DNA of 32,600 nt from Acinetobacter rongchengensis (GTDB taxonomy: Bacteria > Pseudomonadota > Gammaproteobacteria > Pseudomonadales > Moraxellaceae), in NCBI RefSeq assembly GCF_003611475.1, contig NZ_RAXT01000039.1, positions 1-32,600 on the forward strand, read 5' to 3'. The translations under genes and the position numbers were made by a program. Below, piece by piece: positions 16,653 to 25,049 of this stretch (positions within the stretch are counted from its first letter, which is position 1; every line of letters starts with the position of its first letter). The notes beneath the pieces are model-generated. The model searched no databases and was not told the origin of the DNA. It worked only from the letters and a program-made list of their open reading frames with translations.

Positions 16653-16937
16653 CTAAGCTGCCACATCTACAAAACTTTTCTCACGGCGGAACATGACATC
16701 GACATAAGAGCAAGTTGGCACAATTTTTAAATTGTTTTCACGTGCAAACTCAACCAAGGTATCTAACAATTGTCGCGCTATTCCTTGTCCACGTAATGAA
16801 TCATCGACCCATGTATGGTTAGCAATAATTTTATGCTCACCGCTCCATACATAACTTATTTCAGCAATGCGTTTACCTTGTTCATTGTCTAAAAAGAATT
16901 CACCATTTTTTTGATTATTTACATGTTGGAATTGCAT
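16653..16937 (-). CDS. Small GNAT-type N-acetyltransferase (COG2388 / YidJ-like)
   Basis: Single-domain acyl-CoA N-acyltransferase of the very short COG2388 class (GCN5-related, Acetyltransf_CG). From the ATG at 16937 it has 94 residues, normal for this class. The frame stays open to 17006, but the extra 23 residues are basic and unlike the family. Visible features: an N-terminal beta hairpin (GEFFLDNEQGKRIAEISY), the acetyl-CoA loop V.DSLRGQGIARQLL (R/Q-x-x-G-x-G/A type, about residues 47-60), then a helix (LVEFARENNLKIVPTC) with the conserved Cys. The substrate is unknown. No SD is well placed for either start (AGGA is only two bases before 16937), so the start is uncertain. Confidence 0.8.
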   Translation of the reverse strand: MQFQHVNNQKNGEFFLDNEQGKRIAEISYVWSGEHKIIANHTWVDDSLRGQGIARQLLDTLVEFARENNLKIVPTCSYVDVMFRREKSFVDVAA

Positions 16938-17173
16938 AATCCTGATCTCTACTTTGATTGACTCTCGACACAACCTCACTCTAACAAAGTGATTCTGAGA
17001 TTTCAAAACATCATGTAATGATGATCTTCTTCACCGATATAAAATTCGCATAAAATAGCGAAGAAGATGGTTAGATTTTTTCTGAGCGTTCGCCACTTTT
17101 ACATCCTCATGGAGAGTTAACAAAGCAACACATTCAGCCTAAAATTAAATCTTTATTTTCAAATTGATTGACC

Positions 17174-18382
17174 ATGTCATCACAATCTCCTCAAACATCT
17201 CCTATTCAACCACCGCCCAGCGAAACACAGCAATGGGTGAGTGTGATTAGTCTTGCTTTTGCTGCATTTATTTTTAATACCACTGAATTTGTTCCTGTCG
17301 CACTACTCAGCGATATTGGTCATAGTTTTGCGATGCCAGCCACAGATGTTGGCATCATGATTACACTGTATGCTTGGGTGGTTGCTCCGATTTCACTGCC
17401 AATTATGTTATTGACCAAAAATATCGAACGGCGCTTTTTACTGATTACTTTATTTATAGTTTTTGTGATGAGTCATGCTTTATCTTACATCGCTTGGAAC
17501 TTTAATATCTTGTTGATCAGTCGTATTGGTATTGCATTTTCACATGCATTATTTTGGTCGATCACTGCTTCTTTAGCCGTCCGCGTCGCGCCCAAAGGTA
17601 AAGCGTTTCAAGCATTAGGTTTACTGGCAACGGGTACCGCATTAGCCATGGTTTTAGGCATTCCATTTGGCCGTATGATTGGTGAATCTTATGGTTGGCG
17701 TAATACTTTTGCTTTGATTGCTATTGGTGCGAGTGTGGTTTGCTTAATTCTTGCTAAAACCTTACCACGCTTACCAAGCGTTAATTCAGGCTCTTTAAGC
17801 AGTTTAAAAGTGTTATTTAAACGACCTAGTCTGATGATGGTTTTTGCGCTGACTGTTCTCGTGATCACAGCACAATTTACCGCTTATAGTTATATTGAAC
17901 CTTTTTCTTTAAATATTGCACATTTTAGCACATCACAAACCACCACTTTATTGTTGATCTATGGTGCTGCAGGCTTCTTAGGTTCTTATTTATTTGGGAA
18001 ATTTGGTCAAAAATCTCCTAAATTACCTATTCCTTTAAGTAGTACTATTCTAGCAATTTCTATGTTACTGCTGATTCCGCTTTCATCTAATTTTACCTAC
18101 TTTAGTATTCTCAGTTTATTTTGGGGAATGGCCATCATTTGTTTTAGCTTAGCGCAACAAGCCAAAACTTTGAATTTAGCGCCAGATGCAACTGATGTTG
18201 CCATGGCTATTTACTCAGGTCTTTATAATGTCGGTATCGGTGGTGGTGCATTACTGGGTGGATGGGTGACAACTCATTATGGACTCATGAATATTGGTGT
18301 GATGGGAGGAATACTTGTTGTATTGGGTACGATTTTGGCACTCATTTTGGTACAACGTAAAGATTTTATCCCTAAAATGTAA
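17174..18382 (+). CDS. sotB: Sugar efflux transporter SotB (MFS, DHA1)
   Basis: Twelve-helix major facilitator exporter that, in E. coli, lowers intracellular arabinose and IPTG. The protein closely follows remembered E. coli SotB: AAFIFNTTEFVPVALLSDI in helix 1, MITLYAWVVAPISLP in helix 2, HALFWSITASLAVRVAP in helix 4, LATGTALAMVLGIPFGRMIG in helix 5, AYSYIEPFSLNIAHFS in helix 7, and LAPDATDVAMAIYSGLYNVGIGGGALLG in the C-terminal half. The frame begins with TTG at 17168; the ATG at 17174 is the likely start (402 residues). The ~20 N-terminal residues are polar and Pro/Gln-rich. Natural substrates in this organism are unknown. It stands alone. Confidence 0.92.
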   Translation: MSSQSPQTSPIQPPPSETQQWVSVISLAFAAFIFNTTEFVPVALLSDIGHSFAMPATDVGIMITLYAWVVAPISLPIMLLTKNIERRFLLITLFIVFVMSHALSYIAWNFNILLISRIGIAFSHALFWSITASLAVRVAPKGKAFQALGLLATGTALAMVLGIPFGRMIGESYGWRNTFALIAIGASVVCLILAKTLPRLPSVNSGSLSSLKVLFKRPSLMMVFALTVLVITAQFTAYSYIEPFSLNIAHFSTSQTTTLLLIYGAAGFLGSYLFGKFGQKSPKLPIPLSSTILAISMLLLIPLSSNFTYFSILSLFWGMAIICFSLAQQAKTLNLAPDATDVAMAIYSGLYNVGIGGGALLGGWVTTHYGLMNIGVMGGILVVLGTILALILVQRKDFIPKM

Positions 18383-18621
18383 AGGTCTTTTTAAAGTACT
18401 GTGTATTGTAGGATTCAGCGTAAATATAGACTGATCAATTTTGTTGGTTTCATTTCGCTTTCACTGGTATAACTCCTTGTTGAAAAATACTGATGATATA
18501 TAAATACCTCCAAAACATGTGCTTAAATGTAAAAAGATCATCAAAATTTGCACAATTTCGATAAATATGGCATTCTGTGCCCATATTAAGAAATGAATAT
18601 ATTTCTTTAAACAATTTTAGA

Positions 18622-18772
18622 ACAAGGGGAGTAGCCTCCCAATCAGATTATCGTCATTACGCTTTGCAAAAAGCCGGTATCTGAGCATCATCAAAATACA
18701 GATGATGTAGGCAAGACCTTGATCATGTTGATACAGATGTCTAATCATCTGGCAACAGGTCAAGGTTTTTTT
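18622..18772 (+). promoter_or_regulatory. yybP-ykoY (Mn2+) riboswitch with terminator platform
   Basis: The leader carries the conserved aptamer strings GGGGAGTAGCCT (about 18627-18637) and GGCAAGACCTT (18710-18720), with paired helices and a GATGAT/ATCATC arm between them, as in the yybP-ykoY class that senses Mn2+. The 3' end is an expression platform: ACCTTGA (18716-18722) pairs with TCAAGGT (18760-18766), followed by seven T residues, making a terminator that shares its 5' strand with the aptamer end. Mn2+ binding would hold that strand and let transcription continue. The downstream gene is a TerC/Alx-family protein, the classic target. Confidence 0.9.
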
Positions 18773-18801
18773 ATGCCTGATTGCCAGATTTGGAGAATTT
18801 T

Positions 18802-19764
18802 ATGGAATCTATTGGCAATCCATGGCTCTATCTAGCGTTTTTCGCTATCGTTGCAGTCATGCTCATCATCGACTTTCTTGGATTTAAACAAAAAGAAGGT
18901 CAAGAAGTCAAAATCAAAACTGCCGCTTATTGGAGTATTGCGTGGGTTTCTGTGGCAATGCTCTTTGCAGCTGGTTTATGGTTTTACCTTCAGCAAACTG
19001 CAGGTATTGCTGTTGCAAACACAAAAACCATGGAATATCTCGCAGGTTACTTACTCGAGAAATCTCTTGCGATCGATAACGTATTCGTCTGGCTAATGAT
19101 CTTTGCAGCCTTTGCTATTCCGCCTGCGCTACAACGTAAAATTTTACTTTACGGCGTATTAGGCGCAATTGTTTTACGTACAATCTTTATTTTTATTGGT
19201 GCATGGTTCGTACAAGAATTCTCTTGGATTCTGTATATTTTCGGCGCATTCCTTGTTTATACAGGTTTTAAATTCCTTAAAGGGCAAGATGAAGAAGAAA
19301 CCAATATCGAAGATATGGCGATTCTAAAATGGTTACGTAAGCACATTCGTATCACCCCAAATTTACAAGGTGATAAGTTCTTTGTTCGTCAAAATGGTCT
19401 ACTTTGGGCAACACCACTATTTTTAGTTTTAATTTTAGTTGAAGCGTCTGATGTAATTTTTGCAGTGGATTCAATCCCAGCAATTTTCGCCGTAACCAGT
19501 GATCCGTTCATTGTATTGACTGCTAACCTAATGGCTATTTTAGGTTTACGTGCAATGTTCTTCTTATTGGCAGGTTCAGCTTCGAAAATGCATTATTTAC
19601 CGTATGGTCTCGGAATTATCTTAGTATTTATTGGTTTTAAAATGCTCATGCTTGATGTATTCCATATGCCGATTTTTATTTCATTGGGCTTTATTGTTGT
19701 GGTATTGGCGATTACAGCTTGGTTATCAATTCGTCGTAATAAAAAACTAGAACTGAATTCTTAA
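18802..19764 (+). CDS. TerC/Alx-family membrane protein (probable Mn2+ export)
   Basis: Integral membrane protein of about 320 residues with seven to nine hydrophobic segments. The two TerC signature regions are present: EKSLAIDNVFVWLMIF (about residues 80-95) and EASDVIFAVDSIPAIFA (about residues 215-231), whose Asp residues line the proposed cation path. Members such as E. coli Alx and B. subtilis homologues are linked to manganese efflux, either directly or by metalating exoenzymes. The Mn2+ riboswitch just upstream strongly supports that role. The start is the ATG at 18802, set by GGAG six bases before it; an in-frame TTG at 18781 and an out-of-frame ATG at 18773 are not credible starts. 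Confidence 0.92.
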   Translation: MESIGNPWLYLAFFAIVAVMLIIDFLGFKQKEGQEVKIKTAAYWSIAWVSVAMLFAAGLWFYLQQTAGIAVANTKTMEYLAGYLLEKSLAIDNVFVWLMIFAAFAIPPALQRKILLYGVLGAIVLRTIFIFIGAWFVQEFSWILYIFGAFLVYTGFKFLKGQDEEETNIEDMAILKWLRKHIRITPNLQGDKFFVRQNGLLWATPLFLVLILVEASDVIFAVDSIPAIFAVTSDPFIVLTANLMAILGLRAMFFLLAGSASKMHYLPYGLGIILVFIGFKMLMLDVFHMPIFISLGFIVVVLAITAWLSIRRNKKLELNS

Positions 19765-19813
19765 TTCTATTATGAAATGATGTCAGTCAGTTAAGCCTTT
19801 TTAAATTCTCAAT

Positions 19814-19850
19814 AATCCCCCTCTTTTCTAAAGAGGGGCTAGGGGAGATT
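19814..19850. repeat. REP-like hairpin
   Basis: CCCCTCTTT and AAAGAGGGG form a perfect 9-bp stem with a 3-nt loop, followed by CTAGGGGAGATT that repeats the C-rich/G-rich end (AATCCCC / GGGGAGATT). It lies 50 bp after the TerC-family gene. GC-rich short hairpins of this look are repeated in intergenic regions of some gammaproteobacteria. It has no T-tract, so it is not a standard terminator. Confidence 0.5.
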
Positions 19851-19995
19851 CTTAGATGAGTAACCACTAAATTACTCTTAACTGATCAACACTATTCCAC
19901 ACTGAAAGCTTTCTTTAATGTGAACTAAGCATTTATCAAAAAACTGCATGGTAATAACAACAAAATAGAAAATATAACCTAAGAACGATAAAAAA

Positions 19996-20592
19996 TTATT
20001 CTTCTTCAGTTTCGACTATACGTAACTTTTGCCACTTTTCTAAAAACCGTTTCGATTGCACTCGCTGTATGAAGACGTCTTGAGTCACCAATCGACGATT
20101 CCAACGTAATTTCAGTTCAAACAAATCATTTAATTCAAACGGGGCAACAATGTCCAAATCATCATTTTCCAATAACCGTACAGCAATCGCCGTGGCAGTT
20201 TCAACCCACACACTCAAAGCATCAATAAGCGATGAATACTGAGCAATCGCACAACCTTGGTCTGTCTTATACCACGTATGCACAAATGCTTGATTGACTA
20301 CATCCCATTCATTTTCAGGGAATTTATGGCTCAATAATAATTTAAGTTGTTGTTCAGCATGCTGATCGGTCAAATCATAAAAAATCACGTCTATTTCTGT
20401 CTGTTCAATTTTATAATTTTGTTGATGTAAAACAGACCAGACCAAGTTTCGAATCACACCGGCACTGAGATAAGCCTGAGTATTGATTTGTCTTAAATAC
20501 ATCAATCTTTGCATTAAAGCAGATTGATTAAAAATGATCTCTTTTAATTTAGACCGATAACCAAACGCATCAAACTGAATGATTTGTGTCAT
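19996..20592 (-). CDS. Nucleotidyltransferase-like protein (COG3575 / PF06042 type)
   Basis: The 198-residue protein matches the family of bacterial nucleotidyltransferase-fold proteins (PF06042). The expected block LSAGVIRNLVW is followed about 19 residues later by EIDVIFYD, the acidic active-site strand. The middle has WDVVNQAFVHTWY, then the variant of TS..DAISRWVETATAIAVRL (here SSLIDALSVWVETATAIAVRL), an APFELNDLFEL loop and the end RVQSKRFLEKWQKL. No biochemical function is established. It is a single gene, convergent with the TerC-family gene across an AT-rich gap. Confidence 0.85.
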   Translation of the reverse strand: MTQIIQFDAFGYRSKLKEIIFNQSALMQRLMYLRQINTQAYLSAGVIRNLVWSVLHQQNYKIEQTEIDVIFYDLTDQHAEQQLKLLLSHKFPENEWDVVNQAFVHTWYKTDQGCAIAQYSSLIDALSVWVETATAIAVRLLENDDLDIVAPFELNDLFELKLRWNRRLVTQDVFIQRVQSKRFLEKWQKLRIVETEEE

Positions 20593-20847
20593 GATAAATA
20601 CACTTTCTAAAATGCGCTTTCTACCGTGAGTAAAGCGCTAAATAATCAATAATATAAGCTTAGTTCAGCGTATAAAAATCATACCCCAGAAAATCATTAA
20701 CCAAAACTAAATGTCTAGAAAAAAACATTTTTTTGTTTCGATTACGACTAAATATCGATTGCTATTTTTGATCTATTATAAGTATATTGCTGATAATGAC
20801 AGCAATAAATAAATATCTATTACCAACAGCAACTATGGGGTGAAACA

Positions 20848-21663
20848 ATGAAAAAATATAACCGTATCACAGCAAAAAAAATGTTTATCATTTGCTCACT
20901 CGGTTTGTGCAGTTCAAGTGTATTTTCTGCTGAATCGGATGATATTGCAAAGAAACTATCAAACCCTGTTGCCAATTTGATCAGTGTACCTTTCCAATTG
21001 AATTTTGACGATAATATTGGAGCAGCTGAAAATACTCAGCGCTATCAACTCAATATCCAGCCTGTTATTCCAGTTGAACTCAATGAAAATTGGAATTTGA
21101 TTTCTCGTACGATTTTGCCTGTAAATTATCAAACCTATAAACATACAGATAAAGGTGACGATTGGGGCACAGGCGATATTGTCCAAAGCTTATTCCTTTC
21201 ACCTTCAAATACTACTCCTAGTGGCATCACTTGGGGTGTAGGAACAGCCATGCTATTTCCTACAGCCTCTGAAAAACAATTAGGTGCAGACCAATATGGC
21301 CTAGGACCAACAGCTGTTATTTTAAAACAAAGCGAAGGTTGGACATTTGGTGCATTGGCAAATCATATTTGGGCAGTAGAAAATCATGGTAATGTAGAAG
21401 ATGTAAATAGTACTTTTCTTCAACCTTTTGTTTCTTATACTTATCCAAGTAGTTTGACTATTGCATTGAATAGTGAAGCAACCTACGATTGGAATACTGA
21501 AAAATCGAATATACCTGTCAATTTAATGGCGACTAAAATCGTCAAGTTAAATGGTCAATTGATTAGTGTAGGTGGTGGCGTAAAATATTGGGCACAAGAT
21601 ACCGATGCAAGTCCTAAAGATTTTGGCTTCCGTCTCATCGCATCCTTTATTTTCCCTAAATAA
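20848..21663 (+). CDS. Outer-membrane beta-barrel-like protein (Phenol_MetA_deg family type)
   Basis: The 271-residue protein has an unusually long, basic signal peptide (cleavage near VFSA, about residue 28). The mature part is made of alternating amphipathic strands and shows the pattern YQLNIQPVIPVELNENWNLISRTILPV followed by GDIVQSLFLSP and GLGPTAVILK, typical of the MetA-pathway-of-phenol-degradation-like family, often annotated simply as transporter. It ends FRLIASFIFPK, so the usual terminal aromatic is three residues in. Function is unknown; the family includes putative porins and channel proteins. The ribosome binding site is GGGGTG just before AAACA ATG. It is monocistronic, with its own terminator. 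Confidence 0.75.
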   Translation: MKKYNRITAKKMFIICSLGLCSSSVFSAESDDIAKKLSNPVANLISVPFQLNFDDNIGAAENTQRYQLNIQPVIPVELNENWNLISRTILPVNYQTYKHTDKGDDWGTGDIVQSLFLSPSNTTPSGITWGVGTAMLFPTASEKQLGADQYGLGPTAVILKQSEGWTFGALANHIWAVENHGNVEDVNSTFLQPFVSYTYPSSLTIALNSEATYDWNTEKSNIPVNLMATKIVKLNGQLISVGGGVKYWAQDTDASPKDFGFRLIASFIFPK

Positions 21664-21694
21664 GTTTCCACTCAATCTCTTAACCGAATATCTC

Positions 21695-21740
21695 CCCATA
21701 GCAGACATCATATTTTTATGGTGACTGCTATGGGTTTACT
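21695..21740 (+). terminator. Terminator-like inverted repeat after the barrel gene
   Basis: Perfect 10-bp arms CCCATAGCAG (21695-21704) and CTGCTATGGG (21725-21734) with a 20-nt loop, 31 bp after the stop codon. The tail GGGTTTACTTATT is only moderately T-rich. Confidence 0.6.
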
Positions 21741-22047
21741 TATTACATCCATTACAAATGTGGATATACAATCATTTGTATGCTCTGTCTCAATCAGTTG
21801 GATGTATACTATTTTAATGATTTGCTCATGAATCGAGTGTTTTACACATGCGTAGTGTCTGATGAATGTTATAATTCAATCAGCTAAAATCGATATTCTG
21901 AATATAATTAACTTTGAATATGTTTGGTATAAAATACTGTGATCAGGGATATAATAAACAACATCAATGTGGATTCACCATTAGACATATAAACAAAGTT
22001 ATTTTTAGTTAAATTTAATGATTATGGGATTGTATTAGGAAATATTT
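21741..22047. other. Upstream region of the lipoprotein gene
   Basis: About 300 bp of AT-rich, non-coding DNA. TATAAT-like hexamers occur but without a convincing -35 partner. It ends with AGGAAATATTT as ribosome binding site of the next gene. I see nothing else. Confidence 0.4.
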
Positions 22048-22521
22048 ATGAAAAAATTGTTATCCATTACCTTAGGTGCATTATTCATTGCTGGCTGTGC
22101 TTCAACCACTCCTGAATCGAAAACCAATGTACGTACTTATGGTTTACTCATTTGCCAGCCAAATGAACTTTGTCCTATTGTCACTGTAATTAAAAATGAA
22201 TCTCTACAAGATGCGATAAAAATCCAAATTGCTTTAAATAGTATCAAGCACAAATATGACATCAAAAAAGTTGTATTTAGCAATGGGGTAAAAAGTCATT
22301 CATTTAATGTCGTCGGCCCAACAGATGTCGATTTTCAATTTGGTTCAAACCGATCTCGTAACAGCATCATCGTACCCAATCATCTCATCCATGATCTATC
22401 TGTTAATCACGATATTTCTATGAATATCTATACAGATCAAGGCGTCATTAGCCGCTATATTTTGAAAGACGGCGTTAAAGCACCGATTGTTCAAGAGCTC
22501 CAACAAGCTTATAAAAAATAA
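22048..22521 (+). CDS. Lipoprotein of unknown function
   Basis: The 157-residue protein has a clear lipoprotein signal: MKKLLSITLGALFIAGC with lipobox IAGC, Cys at residue 17. The mature domain is mostly beta in pattern and has a Cys pair close together (CQPNELC, about residues 36-42) that could form a disulfide. No family was recognised. It is convincing as a gene because of its signal peptide, SD and codon use. It has no neighbour with a shared role. Confidence 0.75.
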   Translation: MKKLLSITLGALFIAGCASTTPESKTNVRTYGLLICQPNELCPIVTVIKNESLQDAIKIQIALNSIKHKYDIKKVVFSNGVKSHSFNVVGPTDVDFQFGSNRSRNSIIVPNHLIHDLSVNHDISMNIYTDQGVISRYILKDGVKAPIVQELQQAYKK

Positions 22522-22535
22522 CAGCAAAGATCATA

Positions 22536-22575
22536 TTGAAAGGAAAGTGAATGTTTAAAATTTCTTTCCTTTCAA
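22536..22575. terminator. Terminator-like inverted repeat after the lipoprotein gene
   Basis: Perfect 12-bp arms TTGAAAGGAAAG and CTTTCCTTTCAA with a 16-nt loop, 15 bp after the stop codon. The following AAAATTTTG is not a good T-tract, so termination may be weak. Confidence 0.55.
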
Positions 22576-22759
22576 AATTTTGATATTCATGCTGTTGGAA
22601 AGATAGACTTTCACATAAAAATAATCACAACTTTTCAATCAATAATTTGGGTCTACACCGAACACGCACTAAAATATTCAATTTGATAAAACAGCGTACA
22701 GCTTCACTTGCAAATTTCAGGTACAATCACTCGAAAAAAGTATAAATTGCAGGTTTTAC

Positions 22760-24079
22760 ATGTCTTCTGTTGCTCAGCAAACGGCGATTCGTGGTCGCTT
22801 TCTCGATATTCAAAATACCGTCCTACAGGCATCTCAAATTTCTGATCAAGTTCGCTATATTGAAGATGGATTGCTCATTACAGAACAAGGCAAAATCATA
22901 TGGTTTGGTACTTGGGAAGATGGACAATCTCAGTTAAATAAAAGCATACAAGTGGATCATTATCCTGAACAACTGATTGTGCCAGGTTTTATAGATACTC
23001 ATATCCATTTTCCTCAAACAGAGATGATCGGCGCTTATGGCGAACAACTCTTAGAATGGCTGAATACCTATACATTTCCAACAGAAATACAATTTGCCAA
23101 TAAAGAATATGCCGATCAAATCGCCTACTTTTTTGTGAATGAATTACTCAAAAATGGGACGACCACAGCTTTGGTTTTCTGCACAGTTCATCCTCAATCT
23201 GTTGATGCTTTATTTGAAGCCGCTGAACGCCATCAAATGCGTTTAATTGCAGGTAAAGTGATGATGGATCGTCATGCACCAGACGCACTTACAGACACAG
23301 CTGAGAGCGCATACCAAGACTCTAAAGCGTTGATTGAGAAATGGCATGCGAAAGGACGTAATCTTTATGCGATTACCCCACGTTTTGCACCAACCTCTAC
23401 ACCTGAACAATTAGAAAGAGCAGGGCAGTTAAAAGCAGAATACCCAGATGTATATGTACACACCCATCTCAGTGAAAATAAAAATGAAATCGCTTGGGTT
23501 AAAGAATTATTTCCAGAACAAAAAGGTTATTTAGATGTCTATCATCATTTTGGTCTAACAGGAGAGCGGTCTGTTTTTGCTCATTGTGTACACTTGGAAG
23601 AACATGAGTGGCAATGTATGCATGATACAGACTCAGCAATTGCTTTCTGCCCAACCTCAAATTTATTTTTAGGTAGTGGATTATTTCCATTGAAAAAGAC
23701 TTGGGAAAAACAAGTGAAAGTTGGTTTAGGTACAGATATTGGTGCGGGTACATCATTCTGTCAGTTACAAACACTGAACGAAGCCTATAAAGTTCAACAA
23801 CTACAGGGCGATAAACTATCTGCATTTGAAGCCTTTTATCATGCGACGCTCGGTGGTGCAAAAGCACTACATTTGGATGATCAATTGGGTAATTTTAATC
23901 TCGGTAAAGAAGCTGATTTTGTAGTTTTGAATTTGAAAGCAACAGCCTTGCAGCAATTGCGTCAAGAACGTGCTAAAAATATTGAAGATGCATTATTTGC
24001 CTTATTCACCATGGGAGATGATCGTAATGTTCAAGCCACCTATGTTTATGGAAATAAAGTCTATGAGCAAAAAAACTAA
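22760..24079 (+). CDS. guaD: Guanine deaminase
   Basis: Zinc hydrolase that deaminates guanine to xanthine and ammonia in the cytoplasm. The amidohydrolase-type TIM barrel shows the metal motif PGFIDTHIHFPQ (His at about residues 82 and 84), the guanine-deaminase-specific sequence MIGAYGEQLLEWLNTYTFP, TTALVFCTVHP, the later zinc His in YVHTHLSE and VFAHCVHL, and the metal Asp in GLGTDIGAGTSFC. The C-terminus VVLNLKATALQQL belongs to the small beta domain. At 439 residues it is full length. It begins at ATG with CAGG before it. A small reading frame overlaps its 3' end. With hpt next door it forms a purine-salvage neighbourhood, though a terminator separates them. Confidence 0.95.
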   Translation: MSSVAQQTAIRGRFLDIQNTVLQASQISDQVRYIEDGLLITEQGKIIWFGTWEDGQSQLNKSIQVDHYPEQLIVPGFIDTHIHFPQTEMIGAYGEQLLEWLNTYTFPTEIQFANKEYADQIAYFFVNELLKNGTTTALVFCTVHPQSVDALFEAAERHQMRLIAGKVMMDRHAPDALTDTAESAYQDSKALIEKWHAKGRNLYAITPRFAPTSTPEQLERAGQLKAEYPDVYVHTHLSENKNEIAWVKELFPEQKGYLDVYHHFGLTGERSVFAHCVHLEEHEWQCMHDTDSAIAFCPTSNLFLGSGLFPLKKTWEKQVKVGLGTDIGAGTSFCQLQTLNEAYKVQQLQGDKLSAFEAFYHATLGGAKALHLDDQLGNFNLGKEADFVVLNLKATALQQLRQERAKNIEDALFALFTMGDDRNVQATYVYGNKVYEQKN

Positions 24080-24176
24080 ACCTGAGCAAACCACAGGAAA
24101 ATCTAAGAAAAAGATCATCTTAATCGGAACTGTATTTATCGTATGTGCATTATTATTGAGGAAAGATGCACATTAA
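24063..24176 (+). CDS. Putative 37-residue single-pass membrane miniprotein overlapping guaD
   Basis: A 37-codon frame starting at ATG 24063, which overlaps the last 17 bases of guaD in another frame. It encodes a strongly basic N-terminus (about residues 1-17, including KSKKK), then one hydrophobic stretch IILIGTVFIVCALLL, then RKDAH. The basic-then-hydrophobic layout is typical of small membrane proteins and unlike random translation. The overlap would allow translational coupling to guaD. The terminator at 24257 lies beyond it, so it would be in the guaD mRNA. The SD is weak (GGAAAT ten bases before). No homologue is known to me. Confidence 0.4.
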   Translation: MSKKTKPEQTTGKSKKKIILIGTVFIVCALLLRKDAH

Positions 24177-24256
24177 ATCATTGGCTATTTACATTTTCCA
24201 ATGCCAAAAAAGATGCATCTTGATCTGATATGTTTTAAAATTAAGGCATATTTTTG

Positions 24257-24281
24257 GGTGTTGCTAGTCAACACCTTTTTT
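24257..24281 (+). terminator. Intrinsic terminator between guaD and hpt
   Basis: GGTGTTG and CAACACC with a 5-nt loop, followed by a run of six T. The stem ends 38 bp before the hpt start codon, so either hpt has its promoter upstream and reads through (attenuation), or its promoter lies between the terminator and the ATG. Confidence 0.85.
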
Positions 24282-24319
24282 AATTTGTGAATTTGATGTT
24301 TTAGTTTTAGGTATTTCCC

Positions 24320-24847
24320 ATGACTGTTGAAATGAAAGTGATGATTTCTGCTGAAGAAATTCATACAAAAGTTCAAGAACTTGGTAAAAAAATTGATGCG
24401 CATTATGCCAATAGCGATAAAGAGTTGGTATTAATCGGTTTATTACGTGGTTCAGTCATCTTCATGGCAGACCTATGTCGTGCAATCACAAAAACTCATG
24501 AACTCGATTTCATGACTGTTTCAAGTTATGGTGGTGGTACGACTTCAAGCCGTGATGTTAAAATTTTAAAAGATTTAGACGGTGAAATTCACGGTAAAGA
24601 TGTTTTAATTATTGAAGATATTATCGACTCTGGAAATACCTTGAGCAAAGTCTTAGAAATATTAGAGACACGCCAACCGAACTCGATTGAATTGTGTACT
24701 TTAGTGAGCAAACCTTCACGCCGTGAAATTGATCTTGAAGTGAAATTTCTAGGCTTTGAAGTAGAGGATAAATTTATCGTAGGTTATGGCTTAGACTATG
24801 ATCAAAAATATCGTCATGTTCCTTTTATTGGCGAAATAGGCCTGTAA
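24320..24847 (+). CDS. hpt: Hypoxanthine phosphoribosyltransferase
   Basis: Salvage enzyme that joins hypoxanthine (or guanine) and PRPP to give IMP (or GMP) in the cytoplasm. The 175-residue type I PRTase has LIGLLRGSVIFMADL near the N-terminus, the flexible loop region FMTVSSYGGGTTSSRDVKI, the PRPP-binding signature VLIIEDIIDSGNTL (about residues 92-105) and the purine-binding end VGYGLDYDQKYRHVPFIGEI. The start ATG follows TTTTAGGTATTTCCC, a modest SD. It is followed by a strong terminator. Confidence 0.97.
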   Translation: MTVEMKVMISAEEIHTKVQELGKKIDAHYANSDKELVLIGLLRGSVIFMADLCRAITKTHELDFMTVSSYGGGTTSSRDVKILKDLDGEIHGKDVLIIEDIIDSGNTLSKVLEILETRQPNSIELCTLVSKPSRREIDLEVKFLGFEVEDKFIVGYGLDYDQKYRHVPFIGEIGL

Positions 24848-24879
24848 TTGAAACTCCCAAGTGATAGCTAAAATGATTA

Positions 24880-24902
24880 AGCGACTTCGGTCGCTTTTTT
24901 TG
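24880..24902 (+). terminator. Intrinsic terminator after hpt
   Basis: AGCGAC and GTCGCT pair around a TTCG tetraloop (very stable), then seven T residues. It lies about 33 bp after the hpt stop codon. Confidence 0.93.
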
Positions 24903-25049
24903 TACTTTCAATTTTTATAGATGAACAAAAATGCAACAACTTGTAGCAGAGAAAAGCTTTAACTCTGAGCATAAATATTGAAAGATAAACGTACTATTAA
25001 CACTTAAATGTTTTAACTCTAGATAAAATAAAGAAAAAGGAGAAAGATT

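Noticed and set aside
16731..16750. TTTTCACGTGCAAAC as another parS site
   Set aside because: The right half is poor and it lies inside the GNAT gene; not better than chance.
18773..18835. Possible 20-codon leader peptide starting ATG at 18773
   Set aside because: There is no SD, it overlaps the terC start, and the ATG directly follows the terminator T-tract.
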